Source: a virus
Reading direction: 5' to 3' (one strand)
IMG/VR virus record: IMGVR_UViG_3300029908_000015
Span: 17,185 to 81,184 of that record
Length of the DNA stretch: 64,000 nt
The notes beneath the pieces were generated by a model, which was given only the letters and a program-made list of their open reading frames with translations, ran no database searches and was not told the DNA's origin. Made by a program: the position numbers and the translations under genes. Below, one piece after another: positions 7,254-15,743 of the stretch. Each line of letters starts with the position of its first letter. The first letter of the stretch is position 1.

Positions 7254-7741
7254 TCACTTTCCTCAGTATATTCGAACTCTAAATCAAGCTTTTCTACTAC
7301 AAAGTCATCTAATTTAATTTTAAAATCAGGTAACGTTTTAGGAATATCTCCCTCATAATTTTTAGCAACAGAAATATGAGGAATATATTCCGCAAAATCA
7401 TATGTTGCACCCATATCTTTGGATGCATTAAAAATAGTTGTCAGCTCCGAATCTTCTAATTTTAGAACTAGCAAATGATCTTTCCCAAAAATTTCCCAAC
7501 CGATAGGATTAACATTAATAGGAACTTCTGGATTAAGATTGGCTAGCTCTGGCACTGGCTTACGAGAATAAACAATAGTTACATGATATTCGCTAGGATC
7601 CACCAAATTCTCAAAATTCTTCTCTTTTAACCAAGCCGATAATTTATTACGAGACTTATCGGATAATGTCATCTTAGCATAGGTACCCGACGTGGGTTCT
7701 TTCTGTTCCTCTTCCATTAAAAAATCACTAAACAATTTCAT
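7250..7741 (-). CDS. 2H phosphoesterase, Acb1-like anti-CBASS protein
   Basis: 163 residues. The two catalytic motifs of 2H phosphoesterases are present, H-V-T at 53-55 and H-I-S at 122-124. As I recall, T4 Acb1 (gp57B) uses H44/T46 and H113/T115; the spacing of 69 residues is the same here. Surrounding text, SGTYAKMTLSD at the front and ATYDFAEYIPH before the second motif, also fits. Acb1 cuts the cyclic nucleotide signals of bacterial CBASS immunity. The second motif has Ser instead of Thr, which many 2H enzymes tolerate. No clear ribosome site was found; the gene follows its neighbour by five bases. Confidence 0.75.
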   Translation of the reverse strand: MKLFSDFLMEEEQKEPTSGTYAKMTLSDKSRNKLSAWLKEKNFENLVDPSEYHVTIVYSRKPVPELANLNPEVPINVNPIGWEIFGKDHLLVLKLEDSELTTIFNASKDMGATYDFAEYIPHISVAKNYEGDIPKTLPDFKIKLDDFVVEKLDLEFEYTEESE

Positions 7742-7746
7742 ATTCG

Positions 7747-8115
7747 TTATACGTATCCTCTTGCAAAATTTTCGATATCATCCTGAAATTTAAAAAGCAA
7801 AGCAATCTGTTCATCAGCAATATATAAAATCGAATCTGTTGATTTTCCGTAAAAATAATGAGGGGAAGGCATTCGAGTTAACCCGATAAGAAGAGCGGCG
7901 GTCCATGTAATACCTAGCGGTATACTAAATTCGTAAAAGGAAATTTTGGCTTCGCGAAAACGTTCAAATCCTTTTTCACTTAATCGCATACTACTATTAT
8001 TTCCAATACGATGCCACCAAAATTTATCTTCGCCATATGGCAATTCGATGCCAGTACGGCGCAAATATCCACGATATACTTTAGCAGTCCATTCGTCTTT
8101 TGTTAATAAACTCAT
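7747..8115 (-). CDS. Conserved-looking phage protein of unknown function
   Basis: 122 residues. It begins with a DEW...YRGYL helix, has a short basic central part and a hydrophobic helix near residues 70-85, and ends with a charged segment. I do not recognise a domain. The start overlaps the end of the PurA-like gene by four bases, indicating translational coupling within the operon. Confidence 0.65.
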   Translation of the reverse strand: MSLLTKDEWTAKVYRGYLRRTGIELPYGEDKFWWHRIGNNSSMRLSEKGFERFREAKISFYEFSIPLGITWTAALLIGLTRMPSPHYFYGKSTDSILYIADEQIALLFKFQDDIENFARGYV

Positions 8116-9143
8116 AGTGATAAAGTTAATCCTACGTTAGGAGAGTATCCAATATAAGATACTGGTATTCCAAATCTATGCTCTATGTCCCAAATAAAAA
8201 ATTTAGTTTTATCTGTTAAATCATCAAACCTTTTTGCATTAATATTCTCACAATCTAAATAATCAACAAAATTAATAGCTAATTTGGTTGGCCGATTAAT
8301 TTCAATTGCTCTCTTTAATAATTCATAGTCAAATCGACCGACTCTTCTTAATTTTTTAGTAACCGTTGTATATTCCTTGATTGAATGAGAATACCCACTT
8401 TCCTCCTGTAGCGTTTCCCAATCAATTTCATTATATAATGGCACAGCCTGCTGACCGGCTACTCTGATTGGAAAGGTTCGAAGTACCATAACTATTTCAT
8501 TTACCAATAAAGGACTAATTCCGCATTCACTGATGCATCCCGACGCAGAAGTATCTCTAGAAGTTGCTTTAGGATAAAATCCGCCGTGATAAAGTGAGAG
8601 CCCAAATCCTTGGGTGCCTTCTACCAGAATATTTTTACCATCATCGATACCTGTATTTATTTCCTTCGATGCATCAACTATAAAAGATTTAATTTCAGGA
8701 ATATCTTTTGCTAATATAATATCATTACCACGAAGAATCTTACGAGATACCGCCGCGCCAACGCCACATAATGTCGAACTAATATTAGTTCGCATATTAA
8801 GGTCATTTTCATCTCTAATATCTTGAGGCTGAATTATCATAGCATTTGCGTCGATACCAACTCGTTCTGGTCCTAATTTTAATAAATTTAATTCGGCTAC
8901 CAGAACATCGATATCAATTAAACCTCCGGACGGAATTAGCAATCTAGAGTTTAACCTAAGAATTCCGCTAGGTATTTGTCGAAGCACATGATTTACTCCA
9001 TAATTATCGGTAAAACAATGTCCCGAATTTGGGCCGCCGCACCTAACACATATATCGATATTTTCTTTTTGCGTTATGAAAGAAGAAATTTTACCTTTTC
9101 CTTCAGAGCCAAACTGACCGCCAACAACTACCCAAACGCCCAT
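8112..9143 (-). CDS. Adenylosuccinate synthetase homologue, PurZ-like
   Basis: 343 residues from the ATG at 9143, with AGGAG seven bases upstream. Clear PurA-superfamily signatures: GSEGKGK at residues 12-18, CGGPNSGH, IPSGI, VEGTQG and a TTVTKKLRRVGR segment. The bacterial enzyme reads GDEGKGK here; its catalytic Asp is Ser in this protein. The protein is also about 90 residues shorter than bacterial PurA. Both traits are, to my knowledge, those of phage PurZ enzymes, which join aspartate to dGMP on the way to 2-aminoadenine (base Z). A role in plain purine supply is possible but less likely without the Asp. It directly follows the RNase H gene (1 base gap). Confidence 0.8.
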   Translation of the reverse strand: MGVWVVVGGQFGSEGKGKISSFITQKENIDICVRCGGPNSGHCFTDNYGVNHVLRQIPSGILRLNSRLLIPSGGLIDIDVLVAELNLLKLGPERVGIDANAMIIQPQDIRDENDLNMRTNISSTLCGVGAAVSRKILRGNDIILAKDIPEIKSFIVDASKEINTGIDDGKNILVEGTQGFGLSLYHGGFYPKATSRDTSASGCISECGISPLLVNEIVMVLRTFPIRVAGQQAVPLYNEIDWETLQEESGYSHSIKEYTTVTKKLRRVGRFDYELLKRAIEINRPTKLAINFVDYLDCENINAKRFDDLTDKTKFFIWDIEHRFGIPVSYIGYSPNVGLTLSL

Positions 9144-9144
9144 A

Positions 9145-10137
9145 TTAACTCCTAGGAAAAGCCGTTCCAAGCAACTGAGAAAAATAATTTGCCTGGTCAC
9201 TAATTTTATTTAACTCATACTTCCCACAGAATTTTAAAAAGTGAAATCCTAGCTGAGGGACCGACTTTGGTTCACACGCATCGGCTATTGTTTCAGAAAT
9301 TACCGTACATATTTCATCCGGTTGTTTAGACAAATCAACTAATCCCACATTACGGTTGTAATCATCTAACACTCGATGCTCTAGGCCCTCATGATCTGTC
9401 CAACGAGTTAACATAAAAGCATTCCAAGAAAATCCCTGTCTATTTCGATCATCAAACGCTTCTTGCATACCCACTTTATTCTTTGATCCTTTTTTACGAG
9501 CTCCCGGGTAGGCGGCGAATACATTATCTGTTACGCAACCACGCACCGCTTTCTCAAATACAGACCAGTGTGGGTCATCTGGCATTTTTGGAGAGCCGGT
9601 TTTTTTATCTTTTACAGGATTATTTTTATAATCAAAAATACCGTTAAGTGTAATAGTTTGATCCATAATACCATCATACATTGTAACATTGTCGGCGAGT
9701 AGCTGAACAAAATCTTTATCCGAACTTACAACAATATGGGCATCATCAGGATGGGACTGAATAAATCCAGCTACCAAATCATCGGCTTCTAAAATGGGAT
9801 TATATAAAACAGTGCAATTGGTACGCTCAGTTATAAACTTTTGAAAATCGGAAAACGCCGAATAAAAAATAGTGTCTAATTCTTGCTGTGCCGGCGTCGC
9901 TAGCGCTCTTTTTTCCGCGCGATTTCTTTTATATGGAGCGTAAACCGATTTCCTCCACGATTTTCCATCAAATGCAAAAATTATATGGTCGGCTTTCTGC
10001 ACTCGCCATAACTTTCCCAAACTTGCGAAAATAATATGCAGACACATACCGGCAATTTCGTCAGGTGTTCCTTTAACCGTGTACTTGGACCGGTTAAATA
10101 AATGGGATGCGTCAACAATTAAAAATGTATTCTTCAT
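9145..10137 (-). CDS. rnh: T4 RNase H-type 5'-3' exonuclease/flap nuclease
   Basis: 330 residues. Acidic metal-site motifs of the FEN-1/T4 RNase H family are visible in order: an N-terminal DASHLFNR, AFDG with SVYAPYKRNR, EADDLVAG near residue 118 and SSDKDF near 138. In T4 this nuclease removes RNA primers on the lagging strand. A C-terminal helical part follows, as in the family. The start at 10137 follows the upstream gene by three bases. Confidence 0.85.
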   Translation of the reverse strand: MKNTFLIVDASHLFNRSKYTVKGTPDEIAGMCLHIIFASLGKLWRVQKADHIIFAFDGKSWRKSVYAPYKRNRAEKRALATPAQQELDTIFYSAFSDFQKFITERTNCTVLYNPILEADDLVAGFIQSHPDDAHIVVSSDKDFVQLLADNVTMYDGIMDQTITLNGIFDYKNNPVKDKKTGSPKMPDDPHWSVFEKAVRGCVTDNVFAAYPGARKKGSKNKVGMQEAFDDRNRQGFSWNAFMLTRWTDHEGLEHRVLDDYNRNVGLVDLSKQPDEICTVISETIADACEPKSVPQLGFHFLKFCGKYELNKISDQANYFSQLLGTAFPRS

Positions 10138-10140
10138 TAG

Positions 10141-10626
10141 TTAGTCCTTATCTTCATAATCACCATAATACTTTTTTGCAAGACGAGCTAAAATAATAAG
10201 GGCTTGATCAAATGTGGCCGCGCCGCAATCAAGACGAATATCATGAATATGCTGCAAACATGGTTTTTCGCGACAGCCTTGCTCCCAACATTCTGCTGTC
10301 GTCCATTCCATCGGACCAAATTCTAACCAACATTCAACATTCTTATTAAGAGATTTATCCTTATTAACAACTCGGGAATCATCTACTTTAGTATAATGAA
10401 TATCGAAATTTTCTTGAATAGAATGATGGAAAACTCGATCAAATCGTTCCTGATATAATTTCGTGCCATCTGCTTTTTCAAACGCAACATATCTATTATC
10501 GCTACGAAGCCCAAGATCCTTGACTCCAATAAGAACATCCGAACGGTATTCAACCATAAATTTCGGATGTTTGTGAAGAAACCAATATGCATCGTACGAA
10601 TTTTTAATGATGTGCTTTTTACTCAT
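10141..10626 (-). CDS. Hypothetical protein, 161 residues, leaderless start
   Basis: No family recognised. The product is an alpha/beta mixture with a Cys-containing segment (W-E-Q-G-C-R-E-K-P-C) near residues 115-125. It has no ribosome site; instead a sigma70 promoter at 10633-10661 ends six bases before the ATG, predicting a leaderless mRNA. It also lies inside the modification operon and can be transcribed from upstream. Confidence 0.65.
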   Translation of the reverse strand: MSKKHIIKNSYDAYWFLHKHPKFMVEYRSDVLIGVKDLGLRSDNRYVAFEKADGTKLYQERFDRVFHHSIQENFDIHYTKVDDSRVVNKDKSLNKNVECWLEFGPMEWTTAECWEQGCREKPCLQHIHDIRLDCGAATFDQALIILARLAKKYYGDYEDKD

Positions 10627-10632
10627 AAAATT

Positions 10633-10661
10633 ATTATATACTTTCTAACTTTAAAATTCAA
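10633..10661 (-). promoter_or_regulatory. Internal sigma70 promoter, six-base gap to ATG
   Basis: TTGAAT (10656-10661), 17-base spacer, TATAAT (10633-10638), then six bases to the ATG at 10626. The -35 box overlaps the stop codon of the preceding gene. Confidence 0.7.
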
Positions 10662-11029
10662 TAATTTTCTGATCTACCATTCTCTATTAATTTCTTTTTT
10701 ATCATTCGACGTTTATCAGGATCGGCAATTTCTTGTTCAAATTCATCTGTGAACATGCTGTAACTTATCTGTCGAAACCAAGAATCAACCATTTCTTGAT
10801 CGTTATGTCCTCGATATCCATATTTAATTAATCGAGCGATAAAAATGTCATTCCAATCCAACTCAAAAGACCCCTCAGATAAATTATCCGGGTCTATGTC
10901 GAAATGAACAATTCCAACCCAGGGTTCTTTCGCAGCGGTTGCAGCATTTTTTTCGGCTAATAAATCTTTTGATAATTTCGCAGACCTATGTTTCTTAAAT
11001 ATTTTTCTTAACTTCGCACGTATTGACAT
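10658..11029 (-). CDS. Hypothetical phage protein, 123 residues
   Basis: A basic N-terminal 35 residues precede a domain with GIVHFDIDPDNL and SFELDWNDIFIARL, which resembles a small protein family common in T4-like phages but without a known role. It sits two bases after QueE in the operon. Confidence 0.65.
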   Translation of the reverse strand: MSIRAKLRKIFKKHRSAKLSKDLLAEKNAATAAKEPWVGIVHFDIDPDNLSEGSFELDWNDIFIARLIKYGYRGHNDQEMVDSWFRQISYSMFTDEFEQEIADPDKRRMIKKKLIENGRSENY

Positions 11030-11031
11030 TT

Positions 11032-11883
11032 CTAACTACCCCATACATTTTTCCAGAGTTCAACCTGGAGTCTCGGTGAATATCTATACCCATTTGTGAT
11101 CGCCAATTCAGCAACTCTTTTATTTGTTAAATTATACGTTTCGGTGGTTCCCCCGACTGGCATGACATACACCGAACCGGTAAACCCAGCATCTCGATAT
11201 TCTTTCACCGCTAATTTTGCATCGTCGAAATCTTCTTCGGTCCCGACAACAAACTTCAAATATGTTCTACTACCAGGAATCATTGTATATCCTATAACTA
11301 CCTTAGGTTTAATAGATGACTCCCAGGTTTCACCTGAGCAAGGCAATTTTGCGCTAACCGAAAAAGTAGTTTCTAACTTGCTATTATTAAAGTGCCGACA
11401 AAGAGCCATTCTTAGTTCACTAGTAATTTCCATCGTACCATTCGTTTCAAAAGTGAGATGTGTTAAGCCCATATCGCGTTTAACAAATTCATCTAACAAT
11501 TCTGGGTATTGTTTTTGCCAGGCCAATAATGGTTCTCCACCAGTTAAAATTAAATGGCAATCCTGATTAAATTTCCCGTTATGCAATAATAGCTGAATAC
11601 GATCTGCAATTTGTGATATCGTTTGTTCTGGACTAAAATCCTTAAATCGTGGATCCCACGACATATAGGAATCGCAGCCTGTAGAAACCAATGGAGCATC
11701 TTCATATTTTGTCAATTGTTCGGGTAAAATTGTAAAGCGTTCTACACTTTTTTCGCCGCGCGGCATTGAGAAGCCTTCGCACTTTTTATTGCAGCCAAAT
11801 ACCCTTAGAAAAATTGAAGGAACCCCCTGATACATTCCTTCTCCCTGAAGCGATTCGAAAATTTCACCAACCTTAATTGCCAT
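11032..11883 (-). CDS. queE: QueE, 7-carboxy-7-deazaguanine synthase (radical SAM)
   Basis: 283 residues. It opens with the QueE signature IFESLQGEGMYQGVPS and FLRVFGCN, then LTGGEPLLAWQ and FETNGT. The iron-sulfur cysteines are CxxxC (near residues 31-35) followed by the third Cys 35 residues later in GCDSY, so the cluster loop carries a long insertion compared with the usual CX3CX2C. The enzyme rearranges carboxy-tetrahydropterin to 7-carboxy-7-deazaguanine (CDG), the third step after FolE and QueD, both upstream in the same operon. Ribosome site AGGAG is seven bases before the ATG. Confidence 0.85.
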   Translation of the reverse strand: MAIKVGEIFESLQGEGMYQGVPSIFLRVFGCNKKCEGFSMPRGEKSVERFTILPEQLTKYEDAPLVSTGCDSYMSWDPRFKDFSPEQTISQIADRIQLLLHNGKFNQDCHLILTGGEPLLAWQKQYPELLDEFVKRDMGLTHLTFETNGTMEITSELRMALCRHFNNSKLETTFSVSAKLPCSGETWESSIKPKVVIGYTMIPGSRTYLKFVVGTEEDFDDAKLAVKEYRDAGFTGSVYVMPVGGTTETYNLTNKRVAELAITNGYRYSPRLQVELWKNVWGS

Positions 11884-11890
11884 AATTCTC

Positions 11891-12421
11891 CTAATTTACA
11901 TAAATCAACTTAATTTTGGTTTCATCAAACATCGAAAGTGAAATTTTAAAATCCTCACCCCATCGAGGATGATCTACGTCTGGGTTAATGCACGAAATTT
12001 CTTTAATACCGGCTTGAATAATTGCTCCTGCACAACCTTAGCAAGGAAACCAATCTAATGCAATCCCCATTCCTTCTAGCGACGTTCCGAGACGAGCTGC
12101 ATTATAAATTGCATTCGTTTCGGCATGAACAGTATATTTGTATTTTAACGGACGCTCATTTCTTTCATCTATTTTCTTAATTGCTTCGAGGCGAACTGCA
12201 CGCGGAATTGAACAACCCACTTGACGTTCGCGTTCTTGTAATTTCAAGTCAAATGCCTCTCCTGAATCGTATACTCCTCTAGGAAACCCGTTATATCCAA
12301 TACTAACGATTGAATTAGTAGTTGGATTGTAAATTACGGCGCCAACCTTTGAGGATGTATCTTTGCTCCACTTAGCAAAAAATGATGCAGCCTCTACAAA
12401 TCTTTTATTCCAATTAATCAT
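11891..12421 (-). pseudogene. cd: dCMP deaminase interrupted by TAA in the active site
   Basis: The frame from 12421 encodes a typical deoxycytidylate deaminase with VHAETNAIYNAA (His zinc ligand and Glu), but stops at TAA (12038-12040) right after F-P-C. Reading on in the same frame gives G-C-A-G-A-I-I-Q-A-G-I and about 49 more residues to a TAG at 11891, exactly what should follow in the family. The stop therefore replaces one variable residue of the zinc motif PCxxC. Without readthrough the protein lacks a zinc ligand and should be dead. A sequencing error, a recent mutation or suppression are all possible. Full length would be 177 residues, similar to T4 Cd. Confidence 0.85.
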
Positions 12422-13476
12422 TATTTAAAAAACCTCATCATACCGTGTGAACTAAAAAACTTTGAATATGAATTATCCAAATAATTTTGGGTAGCAGATC
12501 GATCATACAATGAAAGAATAAGTCGTATTCGCTCGACTAAATTCATTCGATTTCTTTCATAAGATTTCCAATTTTCTGTCCACACAGACGGATACAAAAA
12601 ATCTCGATCATGCTTAAAAATTTCTGAATAACTTAATCTATCCGGGGCAATTGGTATTGCACCTAAAATTGGTCCCTCGGATCCCATCGAAATACCCAAG
12701 GTTTCCTGCAATGCCGCGGAAAAAACAATTTTACTCTTTGCCAGCAAAGTATGATACTCATGTTTACTTAGCGGTGTATCTTGGCAAACAATAAATTTCA
12801 TCTCTGGAATATATTTAGCAAGATCTCGAAAAATTTCAACTTGCTTTTCTGGTGCGATTCGATGGGGAAATAAAATAATATCTTCTTTTGGAATCGTTTG
12901 ATATGGTTTTAATACATCAACCATATATTCATAAGGATGCCCGCATCGAATAATTCTTAATGGTCCAATATCTTCACCTGTATGCGGATATGCTTTGAGG
13001 AATAAATCCTTATGATAATTGGTTGCAAAATATACATGATCATATGCAAAAAACATGCTCTGCTCTGCATACTGAATCCATTTTTTTGGACCAATTAATC
13101 TTCCGAGAAAATCTTGAGAGTCATAATTTCCTGCATGTATCTGGGCATGAAGTGTTACTGGAATACCCAGTAATTCACTCATATATTTTACATTAATTAC
13201 TGAGGGATTCCAAAAATCAGTAAACAGAAAATGATCACCGGCTTTAATAATGCCATCACAAAACATTCTACTAATCTGTTCAAGCTGATTACTTTTCCAG
13301 GCATTTGTTCCACCGAAGTTTAAAAATGCTCCTGGAGTAGTTGCCTCTGGGATGTTAGTTGGGCCAGTTATAACCGTTACATCAAATCCTTTTGATCGAA
13401 GTAACTTTGGAATATGAACGCTCCACTGGGAAGTGTAACGATTTTCCAAACTTTCGAGTTCAACAATATATATCAT
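12421..13476 (-). CDS. GT-B type glycosyltransferase
   Basis: 351 residues. The N-terminal half has a Rossmann-like sugar transferase start and the C-terminal half the donor domain with LFPHRIAPEKQVEIFRDLA and later GISMGSEGPILGAIPIAP, where the Glu is where nucleotide-sugar binding is expected in GT4-like enzymes. It overlaps the dCMP deaminase start by one base and follows QueD by eight bases, so it is part of the base-modification operon and could glycosylate DNA bases. AGGAT serves as ribosome site. Confidence 0.7.
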   Translation of the reverse strand: MIYIVELESLENRYTSQWSVHIPKLLRSKGFDVTVITGPTNIPEATTPGAFLNFGGTNAWKSNQLEQISRMFCDGIIKAGDHFLFTDFWNPSVINVKYMSELLGIPVTLHAQIHAGNYDSQDFLGRLIGPKKWIQYAEQSMFFAYDHVYFATNYHKDLFLKAYPHTGEDIGPLRIIRCGHPYEYMVDVLKPYQTIPKEDIILFPHRIAPEKQVEIFRDLAKYIPEMKFIVCQDTPLSKHEYHTLLAKSKIVFSAALQETLGISMGSEGPILGAIPIAPDRLSYSEIFKHDRDFLYPSVWTENWKSYERNRMNLVERIRLILSLYDRSATQNYLDNSYSKFFSSHGMMRFFK

Positions 13477-13484
13477 AATTAATC

Positions 13485-13937
13485 CTATTGGATAAATTCC
13501 ATATGAGCGCCGTTTTCTCCATCTTCGGAAATATCAATAATTACATCTCTGCTAGGATATCTTTCCTCAATCTGAATAAACAAATCCTCACACATCATTT
13601 CACAGGATCTATAATCCAATTTAAGAATTTTATCATCATAAAAACTTTCGAGCCACTGTTTAAAAAGGATAAATTCTATATCTCGATCGTTCGAATTAAC
13701 AGAAATTTGAACTTTAAAATGGAAAATATGCCGATGAGGTGAAGCAAGATAAGAAACTTTTTCTAACGCAGGATCGTCTGCTGCGGCAGGATAATAATGA
13801 ATGCCAGATTTTTGGAATGTAACCCAGATAAATTTATTTACATTTGATAATCTAAGAGCTTGATTATTCTTATTTGCTATTTTAATAGCAGATACTATTA
13901 ATGCTTGTTCCTCTTCAAGAGTGTTTTTATTTACCAT
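13485..13937 (-). CDS. queD: QueD-like 6-carboxytetrahydropterin synthase
   Basis: 150 residues. The zinc-site core reads SPHRHIFHFKVQI in place of the usual HGH, with a possible first His in GIHYYP and a C-terminal Glu in E-N-G-A-H-M-E-F, matching the 6-pyruvoyltetrahydropterin synthase fold. The Cys usually found a few residues before the HxH is absent, so the catalysis may differ. Between FolE and QueE in the operon, it would supply carboxy-tetrahydropterin. It overlaps the upstream dehydrogenase gene by seven bases. Confidence 0.65.
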   Translation of the reverse strand: MVNKNTLEEEQALIVSAIKIANKNNQALRLSNVNKFIWVTFQKSGIHYYPAAADDPALEKVSYLASPHRHIFHFKVQISVNSNDRDIEFILFKQWLESFYDDKILKLDYRSCEMMCEDLFIQIEERYPSRDVIIDISEDGENGAHMEFIQ

Positions 13938-14824
13938 TTAATATATCCTCTTCCATAATTCTTTGGCCTATTTAAGGCATCGCTGAATGCTTTCTGCCAT
14001 TCACTATTACGATCATAACAGGTAGTCCAGAATTTGTCAATGTCTAAATAATTTGATTCAATATAGAGTCTAGCCTTATGCATTGCATCTAGAAAACATG
14101 ATGCTCTGGGACTAGGGTGAACCACAACAGCAGAGGCCCAATCCATTTGAGAAGTATCCATCTTTTTACCAACCGCATTAATAATCAAAGCTTCGTTATT
14201 CAAAATATTTTCCGAGGAAGTTTCATTGCCAGCTCGAATATCAATGATTATATCATAGCTATCAGAATGTCGTTCATTAAGAGTTATACCTTCCGATAGC
14301 CAAATATCTAAATTACTATGCCCATCAATATCAATAACTCCGATATTATTATATAGTTTTAATGTCTGATAGGCAACATATGCAAGAAATCCAGTTCCTA
14401 ATATTAAAATATTTTTACTATAATAAATCTTATCCGGCATTAATGTACACGGAAATAATATCAAATTAATTCCGCACGCAACCGGTTCTAAGATGTATTT
14501 CGGCGCAGCTTCTGGAACAAATACATATTCATTTGCACGAACGTTATAAAAATCTGAATATGCAGGCTCGCCGCGAGTCGCGACATAATCTCCAACGCTG
14601 ATATCCTTTATATCCTTACCAACTTTTGTTACCTGTCCCAAACCTTCATGTCCGGACATAGTATAAGGTAAGGTAAATTTACCTTGCATCATTGCAATAT
14701 CACTGCGACATATACCGGTCATTATACTTTTAACTTCAATTTGATTGCTATCTGGCTCGGGTTTATCCCAAAACATTTCTCGAAACTTATCGTCCCCATC
14801 TGTTACTAATAATCGAGTTTTCAT
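13931..14824 (-). CDS. Zinc-type alcohol dehydrogenase-like oxidoreductase
   Basis: 297 residues of the medium-chain dehydrogenase family: GICRSDIAMMQG with a Cys ligand, MSGHEGLGQVTKVG with the His and Glu, VGDYVATR, and LEPVACG. A nucleotide-binding GTGFLAYVAY follows. It is about 50 residues shorter than typical members and lacks the structural zinc loop. Substrates of the family include sugar alcohols and inositols. With the oxidoreductase next to it and two glycosyltransferases in the same operon it probably makes a sugar-like precursor for DNA decoration; this is inference. Confidence 0.75.
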   Translation of the reverse strand: MKTRLLVTDGDDKFREMFWDKPEPDSNQIEVKSIMTGICRSDIAMMQGKFTLPYTMSGHEGLGQVTKVGKDIKDISVGDYVATRGEPAYSDFYNVRANEYVFVPEAAPKYILEPVACGINLILFPCTLMPDKIYYSKNILILGTGFLAYVAYQTLKLYNNIGVIDIDGHSNLDIWLSEGITLNERHSDSYDIIIDIRAGNETSSENILNNEALIINAVGKKMDTSQMDWASAVVVHPSPRASCFLDAMHKARLYIESNYLDIDKFWTTCYDRNSEWQKAFSDALNRPKNYGRGYIKW

Positions 14825-14868
14825 TTATACCTTATCTAAAATCACTATTTGATTATTTTCGGCATCAT

Positions 14869-15741
14869 TTATAGCGTATGTAAAAACCTATCAATTTTAT
14901 ATTGGTTATACCAAAAATCTTCATTATCAAAATTATGAAGACAATCTAAAATCATTGATTCATATGCTTCTTCTGGACAAAGACCCAATGGAAAGAAATC
15001 TTTTCCATTGAAAAAAATACCAATTCGATCTGGTTCGTTTGTTTTCCACGCGGCATCTAAAATATATGTTTTCCCGCAAATATCGGCTACAATTTTTGCA
15101 GTATCGTCCACATCATATACTCCGTTTTCATTTACCGGTCCATAATCAGAACCATCGTGCGCAATAGTTTTTAAATCCCAAACCTGACGTTTAATATTCT
15201 CAACAACGGTGCAATACTCCCAATTTGCACCGGCTAGTGCAATCATAATGCTAGCAAGATGTGGAAGAATATCCTTACTAATTCCACCAAGAGATTTTGC
15301 TTTTTCAGTAAACCACGAACCCGGGCGAGGAACTCTATTCTTAGTTCGCCACTCGATATCTATTATCTCTGTTTTTGCCGCTCGTTCGATTAACGCCGGA
15401 ATTTCTTTTCGCCACATATTATTTTTAGTCATAGTAATTCGAGTGTTAGGATTTAATCCTACCAATCGATTCCATCGTAATTGGCTTTGCACTCCCGGCT
15501 TTTCGACGAATACAATATCCGTTTTAGCTGCAATTTTTTCAGCTATATCTTCATGCAAATAATTAGGAACACAAATATGGGCTATATCAAAATGCATTGT
15601 ACTTGGAATCTGTTCAACCGAAGTATAATCCGGAAACTTCAAAACATCGGGATCTACTCTAATAATAGTAGATCCCGCTCGTTCGTAAATTGGCCTATAT
15701 ACAGCATCGCCAAAACCACAACCAACAATTAATATATTCAT
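14869..15741 (-). CDS. Gfo/Idh/MocA-family oxidoreductase
   Basis: 290 residues. The N-terminal Rossmann start is NILIVGCGFGDAVY, and the family's EKP signature appears as VEKPG near residue 98. The C-terminal alpha/beta domain includes GGISKDILPHLASI, where the catalytic His of the family lies. Members oxidise or reduce sugars and inositols with NAD(P). It lies between FolE and the zinc dehydrogenase in the modification operon, suggesting two redox steps on the same small molecule. Confidence 0.75.
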   Translation of the reverse strand: MNILIVGCGFGDAVYRPIYERAGSTIIRVDPDVLKFPDYTSVEQIPSTMHFDIAHICVPNYLHEDIAEKIAAKTDIVFVEKPGVQSQLRWNRLVGLNPNTRITMTKNNMWRKEIPALIERAAKTEIIDIEWRTKNRVPRPGSWFTEKAKSLGGISKDILPHLASIMIALAGANWEYCTVVENIKRQVWDLKTIAHDGSDYGPVNENGVYDVDDTAKIVADICGKTYILDAAWKTNEPDRIGIFFNGKDFFPLGLCPEEAYESMILDCLHNFDNEDFWYNQYKIDRFLHTL

Positions 15742-15743
15742 TA

